Below, in pieces: positions 42,321 through 49,729 of a DNA stretch of 64,000 nt (position 1 is the stretch's first letter; every line of letters begins with the position of its first letter). This DNA is from Gillisia hiemivivida (GTDB taxonomy: Bacteria; Bacteroidota; Bacteroidia; Flavobacteriales; Flavobacteriaceae): contig NZ_VORY01000001.1 of NCBI RefSeq assembly GCF_007997295.1, forward strand, positions 248,001 through 312,000. The letters are read 5' to 3'. The notes under the pieces were generated by a model, which saw only the letters and a program-made list of their open reading frames with translations, was not told where the DNA came from and searched no databases. Both the position numbers and the translations under genes were made by a program.

Positions 42321-42995
42321 ATGGTTTCTATTATTATTCCTTGCTATAACGAAGCGAATTATATTGAAGCCACACTAAAACAATGTTTTTCACAAATCGG
42401 GGATTTTGAGATTATTGTGGTAGATGGAGGTAGTACAGATTATACAACCAAAATTGTGGAGAATTATCCATCGGTCGTGCTTATTTCTTCAATTAAAGGT
42501 CGTTCAAATCAGTTAAATAAGGGCGCAGAAACTTCAAAAGGTAGCATTCTTCTTTTTCTACATGCAGATACTTTATTGCCTCCAAAAGCCATCGTTTCAA
42601 TTTCTAAAGCATTTAAAAATGAGCAAGTGGTTGGAGGAAGTTTTTATTTAGAGTTTGATAAATATCATGTTTTGTTATTCCTTTATAGTATGCTAAGTAA
42701 GATAAATCATTCTTTTTTTACTTATGGAGATCACGGAATTTTCATCAGTAAACAAGTGTTTTCTGAAATTGGAGGCTTCAAAAACGTTAGTTTTATGGAA
42801 GATGCAGAGATCCAGAAGTCCGCAAGAAAAAAAGGAAAATTTGTGAAATTAAATTTGGGGGTGGAAACTTCTGTAAGAAGATTCGAAAAGTCTGGCTATT
42901 ACAAACAATTCTTTCAAGATATGTTAATTGCAATTTTATTTAAACTTGGAGTAGATACAGAAAAATTGAAGCGATACTATCCGGATCATTCATAA
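42321..42995 (+). CDS. TIGR04283-type family 2 glycosyltransferase
   Basis: The 224-residue GT-A glycosyltransferase starts SIIIPCYNEANYIEATLKQCF and has VVDGGSTDYTTKIV, the family-typical GRSNQLNKGAETSKGSILLFLHADTLLPP (a DxD-like HAD in place) and GDHGIFISKQVF...GGFKNVSFMEDAEI. This is the family called arsenosugar biosynthesis glycosyltransferase in automated annotation (TIGR04283). None of the arsenic genes (ArsM, ArsS) is present in the window, so the arsenosugar role is not supported here. It sits in a short operon with the upstream flavin enzyme and perhaps the HAD gene 34 bp downstream. Confidence 0.83.
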   Translation: MVSIIIPCYNEANYIEATLKQCFSQIGDFEIIVVDGGSTDYTTKIVENYPSVVLISSIKGRSNQLNKGAETSKGSILLFLHADTLLPPKAIVSISKAFKNEQVVGGSFYLEFDKYHVLLFLYSMLSKINHSFFTYGDHGIFISKQVFSEIGGFKNVSFMEDAEIQKSARKKGKFVKLNLGVETSVRRFEKSGYYKQFFQDMLIAILFKLGVDTEKLKRYYPDHS

Positions 42996-43029
42996 ACGCC
43001 TTGATTATACAAATCTAAAATTAATATAA

Positions 43030-43701
43030 ATGATTAAGCCTAAATTACTGATCTTCGATATAAATGAAACATTACTGGACATGGAACCATTAAAGAAGTC
43101 CATAAATGAAGCCCTAAAAGAGGAAAGAGCCTTTGATATATGGTTCCCTACATTGCTTCAATATTCATTAGTAGAAACCCTGACTAAAAATTATAAGGAT
43201 TTTTCAGAAATCGCTGGTGCTACCCTAAAAATGACAGCTCAAAAATTGGATATAGATCTTACGGAAGTGCAGATAAAAAGTATTTTAAGCCCTATTACTA
43301 AATTATCTGCTTATCCAGAAGTTTCAAATGCCCTAAAAGTTTTAAAACAAAACGGATTTAAACTAGTTGCTCTTTCTAATGGGAAACCACAGGTGGTAAT
43401 TGATCAATTAAAATATGCCAGGATCCATCACTTTTTTGATAAAGTATTGAGCATAGAAGAGGTTAAAAATTATAAGCCGCATGCTTCTACGTACCATTGC
43501 GCGTATTCATTAATGAATGTCTTACCAGAGGACACTATGCTAATTGCAGCTCATGGTTGGGACATTGCAGGAGCGAAAAGAGCAGGTATTCAAGCTGCAT
43601 TTATAAGTAGACCTGGAAAATCACTTTACCCATTGGCCATAGAACCAGAAATTATTGGATCTAATTTAAAAGAGATTACCGAATCCTTATTGAGTTTTTA
43701 A
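43030..43701 (+). CDS. HAD-superfamily hydrolase, haloacid dehalogenase type II-like
   Basis: The 223-residue HAD protein has the nucleophile Asp in LLIFDINETLLDM, motif II LVALSNGKPQ, the motif III Lys in VKNYKPHASTY, and the late acidic loop AAHGWDIAGAKRAG. A four-helix cap region lies between (about residues 15-95). This matches haloacid dehalogenase type II proteins of Bacteroidota, which hydrolyse 2-haloacids or small phosphate-like esters; the true substrate is unknown. It follows the glycosyltransferase by 34 bp and its stop is 2 bp from that of the convergent flavin enzyme gene. Confidence 0.85.
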   Translation: MIKPKLLIFDINETLLDMEPLKKSINEALKEERAFDIWFPTLLQYSLVETLTKNYKDFSEIAGATLKMTAQKLDIDLTEVQIKSILSPITKLSAYPEVSNALKVLKQNGFKLVALSNGKPQVVIDQLKYARIHHFFDKVLSIEEVKNYKPHASTYHCAYSLMNVLPEDTMLIAAHGWDIAGAKRAGIQAAFISRPGKSLYPLAIEPEIIGSNLKEITESLLSF

Positions 43702-43703
43702 AA

Positions 43704-45080
43704 TTATTCCATTGGTTTTGGATTCTCAAGCATCGTAGGGATCAATTCACTCACTGTTGGGTGAATATGAACCGCATCTCTAATTACTGTATATGGAGCA
43801 TCGGCATACATTAGGTCTATAATGGTATGTATATACTCATCTGCTCCAGTTCCTAGAAAAGTAGCACCTAAAACTTTATCGGTTTTATCGTCGATTAAAA
43901 TTTTAAGCATGCCCTGCGTTTCCCCCATTTCCTTAGCTCTTGCAACTTTAGACATTGGACGAGTCGCTATTTTGGCTTTTATTCCTTTTTCTCTTATTTC
44001 CTTTTCATTCATTCCAACCCTTGCGATTGGAGGGTCTATAAAAGCAGCATAGCACAAAAATCTATCTGAGAGTTTTCTCTTTTTCTCCTGAAATAATTGC
44101 GAATTCACTATTTGAAAATCATTGTAAGCAGTATGGGTAAATGCACCTTCGCCGTTACAATCTCCTAATGCCCAAATATGATCAAGGTTTGTTTGAAGCT
44201 CATCATTCACTTTAATATAGCCTCTTTTATCTAATTTCACTTTTGTTTTATCCAGACCAAGATCATCTGTATTAGGGATTCTTCCTGCGGCAATCAAAAT
44301 ATGGGAACCTGTTAATGTTGGAGCTCCTTCAGTACATTCAATCTTTACTTCTATTTGATCTCCTTTTTTCTTAGCGCTGATGCATTCTGAATTTAATCTA
44401 ATATCTATTCCTTCTTTTTTGAAGATCGCTGCTATTTCTTCGGCAAATTCATCATCTTCACGTTTTAGCAATTTATCCCCACTTTCAAGAATTGTGACTT
44501 TGCTTCCAAATCGGCGGAACATCTGTCCAAATTCAAGACCTATATACCCTCCACCTACAATAATTAGATGTTCTGGAATTTCTTCGAGTTCTAGAATACT
44601 TATATTGGTTAAAAACGGAACATTTGAAAAGCCTTCAGGAATCCGTGCTCTCCCACCAACATTAATATAAATTTTTTCTGCGGAATAATTTTCGCCATTT
44701 ACACTAACAGTATGCTCATCTACAAATTTTGCAGTTCCTTTTATTAGGCTTATGTTTTCAGTTTCAGTAAGCATTTTATGAAGTCCATCTCTGGAATCCT
44801 GAATAATTTCATCCTTTCTAGCCTTTATAGTTTTAAGGTTGACCACTATTTCGCCTTTAACTTCTACTCCAAGAGGCTCACTGTTTTTAGCGATAAAAGC
44901 ACGTCTGGCACTTGCAACATAAGCCTTAGTTGGAGTACAACCTACATTGACGCAGGTTCCTCCTAAATTGCCTTTTTCTATAATTGCAGTTTTAATTCCA
45001 TTTTTCGCAAGGCTTGCTGCCAAGGGAGGACCTGCCTGTCCGGTTCCAATAATTATTACATCAAAATTTTTAGTAGCCAT
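43704..45080 (-). CDS. Lipoamide-dehydrogenase-like FAD disulfide oxidoreductase
   Basis: The 458-residue enzyme has an FAD motif IIGTGQAGPPLA, redox cysteines C43 and C48 in GGTCVNVGCTPTKA, the NAD motif VVGGGYIGLEFGQMFRRFG-like (IIVGGGYIGLEFG), WALGDCNG, and the C-terminal His-Glu active-site dyad HIHPTVSELIP. The CTPTK variant is typical of the mercuric-reductase-like subgroup, but no mercury-binding head is seen. It starts 2 bp downstream of a CMD/AhpD-like gene on the same strand, so the pair may form a peroxide or thiol-redox module in the cytosol. The substrate is unknown. Confidence 0.87.
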   Translation of the reverse strand: MATKNFDVIIIGTGQAGPPLAASLAKNGIKTAIIEKGNLGGTCVNVGCTPTKAYVASARRAFIAKNSEPLGVEVKGEIVVNLKTIKARKDEIIQDSRDGLHKMLTETENISLIKGTAKFVDEHTVSVNGENYSAEKIYINVGGRARIPEGFSNVPFLTNISILELEEIPEHLIIVGGGYIGLEFGQMFRRFGSKVTILESGDKLLKREDDEFAEEIAAIFKKEGIDIRLNSECISAKKKGDQIEVKIECTEGAPTLTGSHILIAAGRIPNTDDLGLDKTKVKLDKRGYIKVNDELQTNLDHIWALGDCNGEGAFTHTAYNDFQIVNSQLFQEKKRKLSDRFLCYAAFIDPPIARVGMNEKEIREKGIKAKIATRPMSKVARAKEMGETQGMLKILIDDKTDKVLGATFLGTGADEYIHTIIDLMYADAPYTVIRDAVHIHPTVSELIPTMLENPKPME

Positions 45081-45082
45081 AA

Positions 45083-45643
45083 TTAATATTTATAGTTTTT
45101 TCCTTCATCTTTTTCCAGCTCTACGCCTAAAGTAAGTACCATTCGGTTTACAAAATTGAAATAAGATACAACAAGTGTTGCATCTAAAACTGCAGCATCA
45201 CTCCAGCCAAGTTTTCTTAAATTCTCGGTAAGATCGCTCTTATTGTTAGCTTCTGGATTTAAGGTTATAAGAGAAGCAAAATCACATAATGCCATTTCTT
45301 TTTCAGGAAGGTCTAATACAGGGTAATCGGTTTTTAATAGCTTTAGTTTTTCTTCATCTTTCCAATAGTGCTGTAATGCGCTTCCATGATGAGTAGCACA
45401 ATAAGCACAATTATTAGCAACAGATACTATTACGGCAATCATTTCTCTTTGAGCTCTGGACAATTCAGATTTCGTAAACATGATCTCCATATAGAGATCT
45501 GCATGCTTTACGATGCTTTCCGGACGCAAACTTTGAATTTTTAAAACTTCGGCCAACTGACCACGACTTTCGACGATATCATCATAAATTTCCTTTAATC
45601 TACCTTCAGCAACTTCATGCTGAATCACTTTAATTCTGCTCAT
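45083..45643 (-). CDS. Carboxymuconolactone decarboxylase/AhpD-like peroxidase-related protein
   Basis: The 186-residue helical protein carries the AhpD-type redox motif CAYCATHH (C79, C82, H86) and a typical SRAQREMIAVIVSVANN helix in front. It belongs to the peroxidase-related subgroup of the CMD family. AhpD-like proteins reduce peroxides or peroxiredoxin using a disulfide reductase partner. The next gene, 2 bp downstream, encodes exactly such a flavin disulfide reductase, so they are likely partners. This pairing is inferred from operon structure. Confidence 0.87.
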   Translation of the reverse strand: MSRIKVIQHEVAEGRLKEIYDDIVESRGQLAEVLKIQSLRPESIVKHADLYMEIMFTKSELSRAQREMIAVIVSVANNCAYCATHHGSALQHYWKDEEKLKLLKTDYPVLDLPEKEMALCDFASLITLNPEANNKSDLTENLRKLGWSDAAVLDATLVVSYFNFVNRMVLTLGVELEKDEGKNYKY

Positions 45644-45741
45644 GGTTTATCTTCCAAAATTTATTACAATAGTGAAGATAAGACAATATCTAAAACTATT
45701 TCAGGCTTAGGTAGTCTAAAAAATACAGTAGGCTTATCAAA

Positions 45742-45784
45742 AAAAAGCGAAGCCAGATCTAGGAAATCTGGCTTCGCTTTTTAA
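45742..45784. terminator. Strong terminator below the 1202-aa gene
   Basis: AAAAGCGAAGCCAGAT pairs perfectly with ATCTGGCTTCGCTTTT around a 7-nt loop, with T runs on both strands. It lies just after the stop of the 45802-49410 gene. Confidence 0.9.
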
Positions 45785-45801
45785 TTTTGAAACACTAAGT
45801 T

Positions 45802-48800
45802 TTAGAACTTGAATCCAAAAGTAAATACCACTCGATTATCTTCTTCACTGGTATAATAACCAACATTTGCTGTAAATGCACTAAATCCATTTATAAAAAC
45901 AGAACCTCCATAATTAGTATGCCATTTGTTGGAATCTTCATTTTGTAACCAGATTCTACCATAATCGAATCCTCCTGTTATCCCAAAACGCAAGGGCATA
46001 AAACTAGTCTGAACTTTTCCAAGTCCAAGTCTAAGATCTGTACTTTGATAAAAACTGCTCTTTCCATTGAAACGTTGGTTTCTAAAAGCTCTTAGGCTTT
46101 CATTACCTCCTAACATGGCACCGTGATAAAATTCATATTTATCACTAATTATCACTTCTCCTCCAATTTTAGTGGCAAGTACAATTACACCACTACTATG
46201 TATTGGGTAATCTACAGAGATGGATGGCTTCAAATACCCAAGCTCATTATCATGACCGTCTATATTTGTTTTATAACCAGCAGTAAGATCTAACTGTATT
46301 CCTAAGTTTGGATAGGCAGGGTTTTTTCTTTTATTCAAGAATTTGTAAATCACTTCCGCTCCACCATATAGTTGAGAATCAAACACATCGTTTGTACCTT
46401 GAAATCTATCTCCAATAAAACGATCTATATCTCTGGAGACTTCCAAAGATTGAACTAACACTCTAAATTGAAATTCACTCCCTCTGGCATTATTCCAAAT
46501 TAAGGATGGCGCAAAATGCCATTGTTCAATGTTTACTCTATTAAAATCTAAATCTACAGAGGCATCATAAAAAGTTTCATTCCCGCTTCCGAAGTAATTC
46601 AACGTGAAATTAGGACTTGTATAATACGCATCTATTCCTAAATTCCAGTTGTAAAAGACGTGTGCAAACTCTCCAAAATAACTAAGCTCGATACCTTTTG
46701 TGTCAAAATAGTAGTTTGCACCTACTGTATGTTGCGTAGTGAATGGGTTTTTTGCTAATCCATAAGTGGTATAAGTATCAGAGAGACCTAAATTAAATCC
46801 GGCATCGGAGGTAAATCCTATTGCTGGGAATAAACTATTATTGGAAGTTTTTCTTTTTAAATAATCGAAATTGTTAATGTCGTAAGAATCTACCAACCAT
46901 TTTTTACGCGCTTTTACTATGGTATTTTCTTTACTCTTATAATCATATAATTTGGCTCTTCTAGAATTTTCGAAATTGTAAATATCATTTTCTTCCCCAC
47001 CAAGCACCTTCAATTTAATAAGGTTATTTCCTTTTCCTTCGATTTTAAATTCATCATCTCCATCTAAGCCATAAATCCAAATTTCCTTAGTGTCTTCAGC
47101 CTTATAGCTATTTTCAAATACAATAGTGTCTTTTCTTGAAATTCGAATGTCTGTAACTCCATCTTTTTTACGGGTGATCAAGAATTTATCGTCTTCATCG
47201 GTACCTGTAACCACATGAAATTTATTTAAGTATTCATAATAGTCACGAGAAACCGACATTAAATTATCACGTCGAATTTTTAAATTCTTCTGAATATTGA
47301 TAATGCTTTCGTCTTGTACATCTTCTGGAAGATTTGCAAAAGCTTTTTCAATCTTAGCATCGGTTAGGTTTGATTGAATGAATTTCACCTGTTTTTCCCA
47401 ATCTTCCCAGGTTGAAGTTTGAATAATCATTTTATCCATTGCATAGCCAGCGGTATTAAACCATTTTACATTCTTGATATCAGAATTATAGGATTGCATG
47501 GCTCTAAATGGAGGGAACCCTAATTTTAGAAGGGAGATTATAGGTCCATCATATTTGGAAAATGCCTGGTCCCTATCTCTTGGAATTGGGCGGTAAACCT
47601 TTTTATCATCACCTTTTTCGAATTCTGCCCATCTCCATTGGTCATCGTGTCTATCCCAATCTCCAACCAGCATATCAAAAATTCGTGCTTTAATATATTC
47701 TTCTTCGTCAACACTTGCGTCTTTAGATTCAAGTAATTCTTCTCTAAGGTCTGTTGAACTTAAAATATCATCTGGAGAACCAAATATTTCCAAGTCTTTA
47801 TTCTCGTCCCCAACATGTTCTTCCAACATATAAAGTTCATCTCCATACTCATCATTAAAAACTCCTAAGGCTTCTTGTTTAGGTACAAAATAAATTTTGG
47901 GACTTACATGCAAAATATCAACATCATCCATTAAATCGTTCAGAGCAAAAGGAGCATAAGGATGCGCAGTGGTATAATAATCCATTACAATCCTTTCGGC
48001 AACAGTATTATCCACGATATCTGCCACATAATGCTCTTTCATGTTATTCTGAATAAAACGAATAGCGCTTTTTCTTAAAGCTCTTAATGTATATTCGTTC
48101 TCGTTATCATTAATCAATCTTAAAGATCTGGACTGATTTCCTCCACCTTCTGATATTGGTTTCACATTACCCGCCAAATTATCTAAAAACAATACAGGAG
48201 CATTAATTTGTTTACTATAAATATCACGGTAGTGTTCTCCCCACGCCCATTTATGTAAGCCGCTTTTATCAGTTTCCTCCATGGTGTATATTGAAGAAAC
48301 TGCAGTTTTGTCATAAGTTTCTTTAGGCTTATAAGAAACTTCATCTAGAGAAGTTCGTTTTCTCTTTATCTCCTTTTCGAATAGAAATTTAGAATCTGTA
48401 ACTGTAGTTTCATAAAACCGAACCAAAGAACTACCATCCTTGAATAAAATAAGTTTTGCATATCCATTTTTATCTGAAGCAAAATGGCCTTTCTTTTCAG
48501 CCCTCGCTTTTTGAGTTTTAGCGGCTGCTCCACTTATAATTTGTGGTACCTCATGATGATCTAAAAATTGTAGGTTTTGATCGTTCCCAGACACAAAGAT
48601 CACATCATCGAATGCACGAGCGGTAGCCTCCAAAATATTATGAAGTTTACTCTGCTCGGGATTTTGATAAGTTTGGTCTGAAAATCCAGCGACCTTTTTT
48701 ATAAAGCCGTATTTGGTGCTGCTCAATACAGGGTGATGTACCGCTACTATAACGGTTTTACCATAGTTGTCTTTCAATTCATCTTTAAACTCTGCAAAGA

Positions 48801-49410
48801 ACTGATCTCTGGTTTTGATATCACATTTATTATTGACGTAAGGATGTTTATCCCAATCTTCTAAATACCATTGAGAGTCAATCATGATAAGCGCTACATC
48901 CTCATTAATTTCTTTGCTTTCAATTGCACAACCATCATTTGGCCAAAATTCGGCTTTGCTGTTATCCTGTAAAAAAGATTCCAGATCGTCTATGCTTTTG
49001 TGACCTTTTTTATTCCATTCGTTTACGCCAGGCGTGAAGATCACTTTCCCATTAAATTTATCAATAGGGTTTAATAGTGAGTTTTGTAAATATGATTCTG
49101 TTTTTCTTTGAGCGTCTACTTTAGCTGGATATCCTTTTTCTTTAGTAATATTTCCAACAATTAACAAAGTAGCATCTTTATCTTCTTGACTAGATTTTAC
49201 AATCCCGTGTAATACTTCTTGAGAGGTCTTGTTGGTTTCATCCAAACCAGTATTCGCGGTGATATAAAAAGTATGAGCAATTTCTTTTCCTTGATCGGCA
49301 CTCTTGACTTGTGCAAAACTGGAAGAAAAAACACTGAAAACAATTAAAAGACTAAGGTTTGAGAAGTTGAAAATTCGTTGAAAACTTCTTATAGTAATAG
49401 ACTTGTGCAT
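45802..49410 (-). CDS. Outer membrane beta-barrel protein with degenerate metallophosphoesterase head
   Basis: The 1202-residue precursor has a signal peptide (to about residue 34). Residues 45-350 follow the calcineurin-like phosphoesterase pattern, but the metal ligands are replaced: TANTGLD (51-57), VGNITKEKG (85-93, family usual GDN), PGVNEW (127-132, usual GNHDW) and SGNDQN (274-279, usual GHxHN). Only the HHP at 225-227 remains. The middle (about 575-625) contains LVGDWDRHDDQWRWA and RDRDQAFSKYDG, recalling FAM20/HipA-type kinase active sites. The last 350 residues form a BamA-like barrel ending VVFTFGFKF. It is an outer-membrane protein, probably a pseudoenzyme, of unknown role. Confidence 0.78.
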   Translation of the reverse strand: MHKSITIRSFQRIFNFSNLSLLIVFSVFSSSFAQVKSADQGKEIAHTFYITANTGLDETNKTSQEVLHGIVKSSQEDKDATLLIVGNITKEKGYPAKVDAQRKTESYLQNSLLNPIDKFNGKVIFTPGVNEWNKKGHKSIDDLESFLQDNSKAEFWPNDGCAIESKEINEDVALIMIDSQWYLEDWDKHPYVNNKCDIKTRDQFFAEFKDELKDNYGKTVIVAVHHPVLSSTKYGFIKKVAGFSDQTYQNPEQSKLHNILEATARAFDDVIFVSGNDQNLQFLDHHEVPQIISGAAAKTQKARAEKKGHFASDKNGYAKLILFKDGSSLVRFYETTVTDSKFLFEKEIKRKRTSLDEVSYKPKETYDKTAVSSIYTMEETDKSGLHKWAWGEHYRDIYSKQINAPVLFLDNLAGNVKPISEGGGNQSRSLRLINDNENEYTLRALRKSAIRFIQNNMKEHYVADIVDNTVAERIVMDYYTTAHPYAPFALNDLMDDVDILHVSPKIYFVPKQEALGVFNDEYGDELYMLEEHVGDENKDLEIFGSPDDILSSTDLREELLESKDASVDEEEYIKARIFDMLVGDWDRHDDQWRWAEFEKGDDKKVYRPIPRDRDQAFSKYDGPIISLLKLGFPPFRAMQSYNSDIKNVKWFNTAGYAMDKMIIQTSTWEDWEKQVKFIQSNLTDAKIEKAFANLPEDVQDESIINIQKNLKIRRDNLMSVSRDYYEYLNKFHVVTGTDEDDKFLITRKKDGVTDIRISRKDTIVFENSYKAEDTKEIWIYGLDGDDEFKIEGKGNNLIKLKVLGGEENDIYNFENSRRAKLYDYKSKENTIVKARKKWLVDSYDINNFDYLKRKTSNNSLFPAIGFTSDAGFNLGLSDTYTTYGLAKNPFTTQHTVGANYYFDTKGIELSYFGEFAHVFYNWNLGIDAYYTSPNFTLNYFGSGNETFYDASVDLDFNRVNIEQWHFAPSLIWNNARGSEFQFRVLVQSLEVSRDIDRFIGDRFQGTNDVFDSQLYGGAEVIYKFLNKRKNPAYPNLGIQLDLTAGYKTNIDGHDNELGYLKPSISVDYPIHSSGVIVLATKIGGEVIISDKYEFYHGAMLGGNESLRAFRNQRFNGKSSFYQSTDLRLGLGKVQTSFMPLRFGITGGFDYGRIWLQNEDSNKWHTNYGGSVFINGFSAFTANVGYYTSEEDNRVVFTFGFKF

Positions 49411-49729
49411 ATTATAGTAGTTGTTAAGGTCTTATTTTAGGTAGCTTTATCAATATGGGGAAAACCGCTAAAAGCAGGCAAGTTTCAAAAAAAAAAACAT
49501 ATGTAGATTAAATTTAACGTTCTATAACATTTTTTAAATCTTCTATAAAACTATCACCTCTTTTGAATTTAATTTTAAAGGAAAATAATCCAATAATTAT
49601 TAAGGATCTTACTTGTTATATATAAAAAAAACCTGTTCTTGGTAATAAGGTCAATTTTTGTGTATAGCTTTTCTAATTTCCTCTACATTATTGTGGAATA
49701 AAATTTAAATTAGCTTCAAAACTATATTC
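49411..49729. other. Divergent intergenic gap before the beta-glucan locus
   Basis: A 319-bp AT-rich gap between the divergent barrel-protein and regulator genes. It must hold both promoters, but I found no clean TTTG/TAnnTTTG pair. Confidence 0.4.

Noticed and set aside
42321-42995. Arsenosugar biosynthesis cluster
   Set aside because: Only the TIGR04283-type glycosyltransferase is present; the methyltransferase and radical SAM genes are not in the window.
40884-45080. Mercury resistance operon
   Set aside because: Both flavin enzymes have MerA-like features, but there is no MerR, MerT, MerP, metal-binding head or C-terminal Cys pair.
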